Shown here in pieces: positions 1 through 12,000 of a DNA stretch of 26,644 nucleotides. Positions within the stretch are counted from its first letter, which is position 1, and each line of letters opens with the position of its first letter. The notes below the pieces were generated by a model that did no database searches, was not told the DNA's origin, and was given only the letters and a program-made list of their open reading frames with translations. The position numbers and the translations under genes were made by a program. The DNA comes from Ophiothrix spiculata (taxonomy: Eukaryota > Echinodermata > Ophiuroidea > Amphilepidida > Ophiotrichidae): NCBI GenBank assembly GCA_000969725.1, contig JXSR01S002606.1, one strand, 5' to 3'.

Positions 1-98
1 GATGAATTCCAGGCGTATTCCACACCAGAGATTCACCGAGTTCCATTAGATACACTTATATTGCAGATGCTGGCACTAGGGTTACAAGACCCAAGAAA
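1..98 (+). CDS. DHX34: DHX34 exon 1 in window (partial)
   Basis: Open from the first base and ending at donor AA|GTAAGA. Encodes the stretch with [15 protein letters not shown] and LGLQDPRK that joins the RecA2 domain to HA2. The exon is cut by the window edge, so its true start is unknown. It ends with two bases of a Lys codon completed by exon 2. Confidence 0.9.
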
Positions 99-3000
99 GT
101 AAGAAATGTGTGTTTAGAACTGTTTGTCTGTTTGTCTCGTACTCCGGCAACAGAATGGTAATTTGACTGAGAATGCGGCTATAGAGCCAGTCAAGTGTTG
201 TTCTTTGCTCACGCACAATTTGGCGGGAAAAACGTAAGATGCGTATTGCGTTGTAGTCAAGTAATAGTGGTTCGCAATATAGAATGCAGAAGAGGTCACT
301 ACGCACTCGCGCTGCATCTGGATAGCGGGTGTCAGGGATTCGAATCCCAGAGGGAACCCGAAATTTTTTAATGACGTATTCGGACTTGGACTGTATTTAA
401 GTGTGCGAGAGTAAGGGTTATTGAATTTTAAGGCACTATGGTCCATATGCACAAAATGGGTTTAAAATTAGACCTGGTATTATCAAAATCTGCCTTAACT
501 AAAAACACATTTCCAGTGCATTTCAGAACTCACAATTTGACAAATTATTTTCGAAGGTGAAAATGTGTAGTACAAATGTGGTTTTTGACAATTTTGAATT
601 TCATTTCAACTTGAAACCTGCATACTGGCCTATGGGTGCAGACTTTGGGTAAAAGTAAAATTGGGTAACGTGTTGTCCCCCTTAACTGTTTTTTCAATAT
701 GAATAGGCAACCTTTGTTTAGGAATTTTACCCAAAATGATAGGCAAATTTTGTTTAGCTTTCATTCAAACCAATTTCCCATCATTTGAATCTCACATATA
801 TGCTCCTTGTCATATATTGTATTTGATCAAAAAATGATCCACAGCCCATTTGTATTTACTTATATGATTTTTTCCTGCATTTGGTAACACAAAAGTGATT
901 GTCTTTCTTCAATTTATGTGATTTTATCAGATTTTCAAAATATTTTAGACTTTTATTTGGACAATGGGAAGTACGCAACACGGTTATCAATCAGTAATCC
1001 ACAGTACTGCAACATCGCACGCACCTAGAAAGCGTTGTGTTCTTGTGTAAATTGCATGCACAGGTCTGTTACACAAAGCTCAGAATTATGATGTTTGAAA
1101 TTTATTTAAAACAATAAAAACGATGCTAATTTTACACTCTTGTAAAAATCCCTCCATCAAATCATGAAAACCCCTGGTCAAAGACCAAATGAGGGGTGCT
1201 CTGGCAAAATGAGAGGAAAGTTGCAAATTTCAAAATTGACTTTTTAACATATTTTAATTCTCTATAATCCCAGCTTTTGAATAATATATAATATGTCACA
1301 CTTTCTTTCTTCATTCTTCAGTTAGAGATCGAAATCCAAAGCAGTGCACTGAATATATTGCATACCTGCCAACTAGTAAGATTTAATCTTATTTAGTAAG
1401 ATTTTTGAGGCTTATGACAGCAGAAAATCTTACTAAATCAGATTTCTGGATCTGTGAAATTACATAACTTCTGATACTTTTGTGTGTAAAATCTACTTTT
1501 TAGTGAAATAATCTACTTTTGGGGTTGCAAAGTCTACTTTTACAAATTTAAAGATTGGCAGGTATGATATTGCAATAAAAAATTAGCTTCAAATCGATTT
1601 CAAAGATACTGATTACTACAGTATATAAAAGCAACATGCAATCAATTAACCGTAAGTAATTGCACTCCCCGACAACGTTGACTTTCAAAATGTTAGGTAT
1701 AGGTTAACAGTTATGCATAAAGGTATTTTATGTCAAAAAAAACCCAAATGTTGACTTTTTCCACCCAATTTTATTTTAGATGCCATTTATTCAAAATGTA
1801 GATTTGCGACTTTTCTCTCATTTTGCTAGAGCAGCCCACAAATAATGAATTTTATATGGCCATCTAATGACTAATCCTTCTGACTGTCTTTCTAATTTAC
1901 ATCAATTCTATGCAGATTTCCTTTTATCGAGCCTCCTCCCATGTCCAGCATTGAGAATTCAGTGACATTCCTCAAGGAGCAAGGTGCAATTACTGGAGAA
2001 GAGAAATTGACTCCAGTAGGTACAATGTTGTCCAGATTACCAGTAGATGTCGTCATTGGAAAGATGCTCATCATGGGCACTATATTTCAGGTGAGCAGAT
2101 TCGTTAGGGCTAGGCAATTGCATTATCCACTAATATGCAAGAGATGTAGTGGTTATTACTTTTGCATTTGGATAATAAAGTCACAATTTTATTTTTTTAA
2201 AGGTTAAACATCAGCAGGTTGTGAATATGTCCAAGATTGAGATTTTTGATAAAAACTGCAATTTTTGAAAATTTCTTAAAATTGTAAAATTGATCAAATC
2301 CATATTCTTCATGTGCGACCTCTAAGTTTGTTGGATGAAAGGTTATTTAAAGTTCAAGTTATTCCATGACACCCTTTCGGACAAAACTAGCGGTCCAAGG
2401 GCCGCAAAGTATTTTTTGGTATATATCGGTTACACTAATGATAGATGCATGGTTGATTTCCTCTTTCAGATGATAGAGCCAGTTCTGTGTATAGCAGCAG
2501 CACTCAGTGTCCAGTCACCATTTACTGTTAAAGCTCACAGAGATCATGAAGCTATGGTATGTATACCGCCTTATACTGTACTCAACATATTAAATTTTCA
2601 AAATAGACAAGGTAATGATTTCATTGGCTGACCATGCTGTCCTAAAATCGTACTGAGGCTGATATTGTACAGCCAGTACAGACACACTGGACATCAATCA
2701 TTACTTTTTACTGTAATTCGAACCTGTTATTGTTTTTCCGGTCCCTGACATTCTAGCCCTCCATACACAAACAGGTTGCAAAAACTTGGGCGCCGCTTCA
2801 AGATTCAACCGGCGGCTGACCGTTGCCATTGTAACCCCTAGTTGAGTTTTGAAGTGATCCCTTGATATTACTTCAGTTATATCTCATTTTAATCATTTAT
2901 GTGTTATGTTTGTAGCTGGTTGTCTTTTGAACAAGTGTGTCATCAAATGGTGTAATGTTATTGATATTAATACAAGCTCCTCGAGACATGCCAGCAACAC

Positions 3001-6000
3001 AGATTTTTTTTTTCGTAGTCGTACCGATGCCTTTCACCACTCGCTGTTTGTAGCTTTCACAATTTTATGGTCCATGTTACCAAATGACACCTGCATAGTA
3101 CAGGGAAATTGTTTTTAGTATGTCTGTCTTTGCTTGTCATTTTTGTTATTTTGTTCATGTTTCTTAGTTTTGTCCTTTTTGTGTCACCCTTGTTTTTGGA
3201 GACCCACTTTGTATCATCCTTGTTTTCAGAGACCCACTTGAAAGTGATTTGGTTCGCTAGTTTAGAATCTGCCATTTGCTGTGATGGTATATTTGCTTGT
3301 TTTTTGTATAAATAAATTTATACTTTGAATAATTGTTTGTACTTGGATTATCAATAAATCGAATCAAACCATTGAAACAACATTATTCATTTTTTTTATT
3401 TTGCCTTTCATTCAGCTATCAAGGCGTCCATTGGAATCAGACCATGGTGACCCATTTACACTGCTGAATGCATTTGATGAGTGGGTTCATGTAAGTAGAG
3501 GTTTGAGTTTGTTTCACTTGGACATGTTTGAACCAAATTCCTGTTATGCATTTTTGTTGTATTTAAGATGCCATGTCTTGGGTATTCACCACACAATATC
3601 AATTACAACACCACTACTGGGTCTGGGTCACATGCTCAATGTGAAAAACATTTTTGCATAGATATCTTGTTAAGAATAAATCCCCAGCTTGCTGATGAGA
3701 GCATTGAACATATACCGTATCCACTCGTCCAATTCAACTACTCATTTCCCGAATTTAGATCACGTTACAGTTAAGCGCTTTCATACTAGCGTGCCAAAAA
3801 TTGTAAAAATAATTTAAATGAAGTGTCGGTCATAGAGTATGACTATTTGTCAAACTTGATTTTGTTAATTTAAGGATATTGTCAGATGGAAAATAGTTGA
3901 ATTAGACGAGTGAATAGGGTAGCTTGTGGAATCTTAGGAAGACCATCACTCAGATGTGTTCTTATTACTCTCTCATATATGTATTGTTATCACTCTGCAG
4001 TGAAACAAAATCATTTGAGCATTATGGTACAATGTTATTAGAACACTTGTACAGACCAGACATTATTTTGAACTAAATCATATCTTTAATGGGAAGTCTA
4101 ACTTAGTCTGTGGAGGCTTTAAATCAGGTCTGCTGACTGTTACATCCATAAGCAAAACAAGCCAAGCAGATTTGTTTTGAAGTCCCTGCAGTTGCATAAG
4201 AACTCTCAAGCGCACATTGTACAAAAGCAACTTGGCATAATCAATTTGGGACAGGATAAAGTGCTCAAACAGTACTGTGACAGGCCTCTTGTGTGATAAA
4301 ATGGTGGATGCACAATATATATTTGATATGAAAGTTGGTATAAGTGGTACATTTAACCAAAATGGGCTTATATAGTTAAGCTGAATTCAGACTCGACACA
4401 AACGCACGATGCACTGATCATGTGCAGTAAAAGATTTGAGGAATTCCAATCAATCAATATTAAAACGCAACACCGAATACGGCATAACAAACCGAGTTGA
4501 GGAAAGCTCAACTTTCATTGCGTTTTCATGTTGTTAGCTGCTGCAGTCCATTTTTGTTTTGAGTGTGAATTTGTTTGCGGTGAAAATTACTGGAAACGCA
4601 ACGCATTGTGTTTTGAGTATGAATTCAGCTTTAGAGAAGATTCAAAAGTGATGTCAAGATTTTTGACACGCAAAGAAAGTGAAATGGTAACTTTTCCAAG
4701 GCTCCAATGTATATACCCAACAAAACTTGAGTTTTGGCCTTTATTAATTGTAGGTTTTTTATTTCAGAAATAAATGCAAAAGTTATTTCAAATCCTGATT
4801 TTTTTTGTGTCCCTTACAGGTAAAAGCCAGTGGCCAATCCAACTCCAAAAAATGGTGTAAAAGACGAGGCTTAGAGCAGCAGAGGTTTTATGAAATGTCC
4901 AAACTAAAACAGCAGTTCAAAGCACTTTTAACAGTAAGTGTTTGGAATGATATATAGATTTGCTTTAAACTAAAGATCAATATTGAAATTGTTCAAACTT
5001 CATGGTGCACCTCAAAGTGAAGCTTTAATATCACCATAGACTTAACCTTTACTCCGAAGCATTTAATATATGTCTTCTATGAAATCGCAATGTCAAAATT
5101 GCTATTTTGCTGAAAATTGAAAACCAACCTCTTAAATCCAGATCCATTGTCCAGCTTTGGTAAGCCACCAGGAGGGACTTAAATGCCTCTGTAGCAATGT
5201 TGTGCTCATCTATTATATCTCTCCCATATTTTGACTTCATCAGGTTGATTTCTTAACTTTTGCTTCTTTGATTTTATTGGATAGAGATGCCCAAACTTTG
5301 AGCAGACAATATTTATCCATATTAACTGTATAAAAGAGTAATATTGAAAAAAGTAAGTAAAACTCTTCTACAGGTTACATGATAAAATGTAGTTTGAAGT
5401 TGACTTGGTGGACCACAGATTTTAGGTCAACATTATTTTTGTTTTCAATGACTTGTGACATCATCCTGCCAACAAGAATACAATTTAACACTTATTTAGG
5501 AGTTATAAAACACAAGGTAAAAAAGTTAACCAAAGTGTTAACCAAACTGAATTTCAAATTTATTGTTACACTTTGTGTTATTGCAGTGATATTTTCTGAT
5601 TTCCTATCTTCCAGGATCATAATTTGCTTGGCAAATTGACAGCAAGACAACAGCAGTACAGCAGTGTAGAGAGGCAGAAAAGACACAAGGAGAGGTATCA
5701 TCTCAAGGAGCTGAAGAGAAAACAACAAAATGCTACCAAGAAAAGGAAGATACTCAAACTAGAAGATGAGGTATGGATACTTTTCCTCAAATGATTTGTT
5801 TCATTCGATCTCATATAGTTAAATTGGATGATTTGATTGCAGTATATCTATAATAGACCATCCCAATACTGTAAACGGGGTTATTTTCGCGAGGGTTTAA
5901 TTTTCGCAAAATTCGCAAATCAACACCTAACCGTGAATATAACACCCCACAAATACATTCATTTTATGTTCAGGTCTATGCAATGAAGCTTTAAAATTCT

Positions 6001-9000
6001 AATTTAACATGCGTGAAAAGGTCCTGATTGTCTGCTTTCGCAAAAAATTCTGCTCGCGAAAATATTCTCATTTACAGTAATTGGCGTTTCATAAATGGAT
6101 GAATCTCAAAGGCAGTATATGTCAAACAGACACCAGATAGGTGGCACTATACTAAATTGTGACCATTCACCAAAAACATTTCTGTAAAAGTCTGCATTTT
6201 TCATTTTCATTTCAGCTCTAAGATACCTTAAACCAACATTTTAAAAATAGTCAAATAAGAAATATTCCTAAAGCCAAAAAAAAAAAGTTTGTGTTTGGTA
6301 ACATGCTTGAAAAGTACAATGCGATATGCGCTTTTTTAATTTTCTATTTCTTACTTTTCGAAAATGCAATGCGATATGCTATTTTTCTTTTTCTTTTTTT
6401 ACAAAAAATGCTAACTTAATTGATCAGCTGATATTCAGACTGTAAAGCCACAAACATCAACACATATGCATTATATTAATTTGACCCAAATTTTATATGG
6501 AGAGCAAATATATTCGTACTTTTTCGACCGTTGTATGACTGTAAATTCTGCATCGGGTAATATGGTTGTGGACCATTGTTTCGAGTCAGTATCTTAGAAG
6601 CGCTAAATATTTAGCTGGCTCTCACATATATGTACGATTAATTGTAATTAAGTTTATTACGTAAGTCACCAGTAAGCATTTTTACAGAATTATTTTATTT
6701 ATCAAAAATGAAGATGCTATTACTAAATGAGAGTAAATTAGACAGTGACTATCTGATATAAAGGCATATTAAATGCTGATAGTTTAAAATCAAAGTATGA
6801 ATTGACCGACTTAATTTCTACTTACAGACATCACATAAATTATAATATTTGTTCATGCCTTACCAAGGCTCCTTTGTAATCTAGAACAACAACCATTATA
6901 ATCAATGAATTATGTTACATCTTTATTTTACCTCAGGACTATGAAATCAGTGATGCAGATGAAGAAGAGGAGGATGGGATGGCAATCGCAGACATTGAAT
7001 TCAAATTGTCACATGATCTCAATGAGATGCAGGTAAGAAACAAGGGGGATGTCAGCTGAGTTTAGTTGTTTCTTCTGTTTTGTAGGTAAAAATCAATAAA
7101 TAAATCTATAAATAAAAACGAAAGCAGATGTTTACTTGAAACTTTCCAAATATTCATCAGTTAAGTAGATCTACACACCATATTAGATCTGACTGATGGT
7201 TTATTCAGAGTCTGTCAATATGCATCGCACGACGCCCATAGTTGCACAGTCTTGTACACGCGCTATTCCTTGTGTATAGCACATGTAAAAACTGCACGTC
7301 GCAGGGCATCGATTGATGCATATCGACAAGACTCTGAATAAACCAATAGCCATCATCTATTTTTCACTGGCCAACACTGAGCAAAATACACAAGCCAAGC
7401 CCTTCGCCTGGTGGATCAGGTGAACGGCTCACGTGTGCTTCATGGCACACTCTCTCTGCTTGGTCACTAAATGGGATAGGTCTCAGGCTGGTTTTGGTCA
7501 CAGGAATGATTGGTGCGAAGGAACTTGTCAAGCTGTATACCATATATATATACAAATTTATAAAACGGTATAGCTTATTTTCTTCTACCTCAGGCCACAA
7601 ACTTATTGAACACTCTTCATATAATGAGGTGTTACCGTCTTTCTCTGTTTTTTATATAACCATTTACAGACAGCAGCTAATTTGAATAGAAGTCTCACTC
7701 TACGTGAAATCAACCTGCTCAAGGTCATTCTGTGCAGTGGTCTCTATCCACAGCTTGCCATAGCCGATGACTGTAACTCATACAGGAAAGACTCGGACCA
7801 AGTATTCCACACCAAGGTAAGCTTATCTCCATTTTCCACTGTATTCATTTACAGAAATTCATGGAACATTACAAGCATGTTATGTGGCTTTGTGTAAACA
7901 TTTTTATAGCAGGTCAAACAGGTTAGCTAAATGTTTTCAGTGTAGTGACGCCCAGGCCAGGAGAGGGGGGGGGGGTCTAATCACAAAAGGGGATGTGCCA
8001 TAAATTTGGGTAACAAAATCAGGCTCTCTGGTATTTCAATCTTCGCAAAATGTGGTATTTTTACGGATTTTATTTTCAAAATCTTCAAAACTTTGCGCAA
8101 ATGAAGCAAATTAGAGCATTTCGTCACAAAACTTTTAAAAACAATGCCAAAATAGCACACATTTGGACAAAATCATGTGATTTTTTAATGAATTTGACTC
8201 AAAATTTTGGAGATTTGGTATTTGGATGGGTGGCCCATCCCTACCCAACCAAATTTGAGTACCAACTCCCCTACCCCCATACCCAGATGGCCAGCTGCCA
8301 GTTGAGTGTTAAAGTTAACCCGCATCACATGTTTCTAAAATTTTACACAAAGCACTGCATGGTCATTATCATGTAACAATGACTTTTGATAATTCCCTGC
8401 AAACACAGTGCTTGCGATAATAGTACGTATACTTTAAATGCAACAATATACGCATGCAATAGTATCGCAGAAGTCGCGTTTGACTGAAACCACTGAAATG
8501 TCTAGGACTGATCAATATTTTTAGTAGATGGCAAAGTAACAAACTAATTGAAACTATAATTTTCACCAGTTTTTATCCCAAAATGGTCAACATTAGTGAG
8601 AATTTAAAGTGAAAAAAATTAAGTTATTAATGACAATAATAACTTTGCACCAGTCATTTTTGGTACTTTTCTTCAGGGATATCTCAGAAAAGTACCTCGG
8701 CCCAAAACAAACACCTCCAATTTTAAATAATGACCTTAACAAAGATATTATTGTGTAATTATAATGACTCAAATGAATATCAATATGATTTTCTTATTGC
8801 AGACAAAACAATCTAGCCTTCCTCCTCAGGCCAAGCTTTGTTGGATGTTAGATCAAATGATATTAAAGTCATTTATCATATTAATTTTTGTTTCAGGCTA
8901 AACAGTTTGTAGTTTTACACCCAACCGGTGTGTTTGCTATCAATCCCGACCCACTTCAACCACCAGAATCAAGCAGTCAGGATATTGGCTTAAAGGACAT

Positions 9001-12000
9001 GTGATAAGATAATTTATTGTATTCAATTTTGTTTCAGGCTAAACAGTTTGTAGTTTTACACCCAACCGGTGTGTTTGCCACCAATCCTGACCCACTTCAA
9101 CCGCCAGAATCAAGCAGTCATGATATTGGCTCAAAGGACATGTGATGAAATAATTTATTAATTGTATTCAATCTTGTTTCAGGCAAAACAGTTTGTAGTT
9201 TTGCACCCGACCGGCGTGTTTGCTACCAATCCTGACCCACTTCAACCGCCGGAATCAAGCAGTCAGGATATTGGTTCAAAAGAAATTATAAGCAGCAGAC
9301 ATCAATTACTGGCATATGTGTAAGTTGAATATTGTCCATTATCATGCTTTGAGGTGTCCAAGTGTGGGAAAATATTGGATCCAAAACATGATAATGATAA
9401 AATTGGATGATTTACGCCCGATATTTATTGGTCTCGCTATGAGTTTTAAAATATTGGGCTCGACTGCGTCTCGCCCAATATTTTTGCAACTCATAGCTCG
9501 ACCAATAAATATGGGCTCAATCGATCCAATTTTATACCAAACTTTGTCTTTGAATTAGTTGCTTTATTAATTGGAAGATACAAAACACTGTATGATATTT
9601 TGTAAATAATATATATATGATATATCTCTTTACTAGTAATATATGCATACTGTACACAATGAGGGCTTGCTGAAAAGCAGTGCTTGTCACTGTCACTGAA
9701 ACAGTAAAACCCTAAATAAGTAATAAATAAATGAATAAATAAATAAATAATAAATTAATAATTAATAAAAAAAAATGTTTGCATGGCCTAGTTGTTTTTT
9801 GAACTACTTAAAGCAAAAAATATCAAGTTCTGTAATGTTTTATCCTGAATTTTTTGACTAAGTATACAATACACAAGAATAAATGAAATTAATATTCATG
9901 CTCATGGTACAGCGAATTTCTTTATGCTTTGAGTCATTCCTATGTTACTCTTGTACACAAATTCTATTTGCAATGTTTTAGGTCCCTACTGGAGACCAAC
10001 AAACCCTATCTTGTGAATACAATGAGAGTCCCAGCGTTACAGACCGTGATGCTGTATGCCAAAAGCTTGGATACCAATGAAGACTGTACAAGGTAAGGCT
10101 GGATTCATTCTGATGGGATCTGTGAAAGCCAGCCACATATTTCATACTACATTTTACTCACTGTATTGCGGGATATTTTCACAGGGTTAATTTTTTGCAA
10201 TTTTACCAATGCTTGAGATTTCAGTGGGTTTTAAATTCCTGTTTTCAAGTTTAAATACATTAGGGTCAATATAAAAATAATATTTTTGTGGGGTTTTAAA
10301 GTTACGATTAGCTCTATGACTGCAAAACTTGCAAAAAGTCAACCCCAGCGAAACATTTCTCACTATACAGTATTTTGATTTTTTGCATAATGTTATATGA
10401 CCTGGTAGAATATGAAAATAAGTAACATGTAGGTTTTACTGTGGGGTTTAATACCATCACTGGAAAACCCATCACATGGTAACACCTTTAATATACTTTG
10501 ATCATCACTAAATAGGCAGGAATTGTTAGATTTTTCTTCATCTGCAAGCAAAGCTAATCCCACACACAGGCACGACATGGATACTGATGCACGAGTCACA
10601 CATGTGATATGCACTTTGTCTGCTGCAGTTATGCTGTGTTAAGCTTCGCACACACTTACTTTAAAATCTCGTTATAGTGCCCCTTTTCCCAGTTACCATT
10701 TTGTGCCATATTTTTTATATGGTTTAAAAGATATGAAATTGATTGCCTGTGTCTGATATATAACGAATGTAACTTTCATTTTAACATCTGATTAGTGATG
10801 TAGACCTTTTGGTATTGTGGTAAGGAACACGTTTATGAGCAAAACATGAGGTGCACTATATCGAGATTTTAAAGTATTTGTATCAATTCACAATGTGAAG
10901 AGGCTCGCCTATTTAGTGTTGATCAAAGTTTAGCTACATAAATTTCCATCAGGTCACATAAACTTGTGTAGACAAATTTAAATAAGTAATATGTAGGATA
11001 GCAAATGTGATTAGGCCAAAATAAAAAAAAAGAACTCTGTCTCAGCTTCCTTAGGCCCAAAATCCTAAGCGCTACGCGTTTTTTCTTTTTTAAGTCAAAA
11101 AGGCTATGCGATATGCTGAAATCTTTTTTATTGTCTCGCCTGAAAATTTTTCAGGAAGAGACATACCATTCCTTAAAACTGCCTACCGTCCGCCGTCCAC
11201 ATTTCTTGTCTGGAGCAAATCTTTGAAACCGTATGCCCTATTTTGATGATATTTGGTGAGTGGGTAGGGTTGGAGCTGCGTACAATTTGAACGGAAACTA
11301 TTAATTAAGTACCTTATTTGCATAATTTATGCATAAAATGTTGCTTATTTTTCAACTTATGTCCGATTTCAAAGGTTAAGGTGTCAAATTGTTCGTCCTG
11401 GACAAGTGATCAAAAGTGTCAAAAGTGACCCCTTCGTCCTACCACTCCCTTGGGGTCAAAGGTCAAAAGAAAGGTCAAATTTTCAACTTTGTGCGATTTC
11501 AAAAGTGAAGGTGTCAAATTGGTCGTCTTGGACCACTGATCAATAGTGTCAATGGTGACCCCGCCGTCCTACCTTTCCCTTTAGGTCAAAGGTCAAAAGA
11601 GAGGTCAAATTTTCTACTTTGTCCGATTTCAAAGGTTAAGGTATCAAATTGTTCGTCTTGGACAAGCGATCAAAAGTATCAATGGTGACCCCGTCGTCCG
11701 ACCTTACCCTGGGGGTCAAATTTTCAACTTTGTCCGATTTCAAAGGTTAAGGTATCAAATTGTTCGTCTTGGACCAGCGATCAAAAGTATCAATGGTGAC
11801 CCTGTGGTCCGACCTTTCCCTTGGGGTCAAATTTTCAACTTTGTCCGATTTCAAAGGTTAAGGTATCAAATTGTTCGTCTTGGACCAGCGATCAAAAGTA
11901 TCAATGGTGACCCTGTGGTCCGACCTTTCCCTTGGGGTCAAATTTTCAACTTTGTCCGATTTCAAAGATTAAGGTGTCAAATTGTAGGTCTTGGACCAGC

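Noticed and set aside
335..348. Complete tRNA gene around the B-box-like palindrome
   Set aside because: No cloverleaf or A box could be built upstream; a truncated SINE is more likely.
5049..5240. 63-codon minus-strand ORF that looks somewhat protein-like
   Set aside because: No family recognised, no splice context, and it sits inside intron 5 of DHX34. Not supported as a gene.
8999..9006. Possible donor GTGATA at the end of exon 9 copy 1, which would be in phase with exon 10
   Set aside because: The match to the donor consensus is weak, and the bases derive from the upstream intron rather than from the real donor. The gap to the next acceptor is only about 37 nt.
9316..9558. 80-codon ORF in intron 9
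   Set aside because: It lies within the palindromic element 9397-9535 and has no coding signature.
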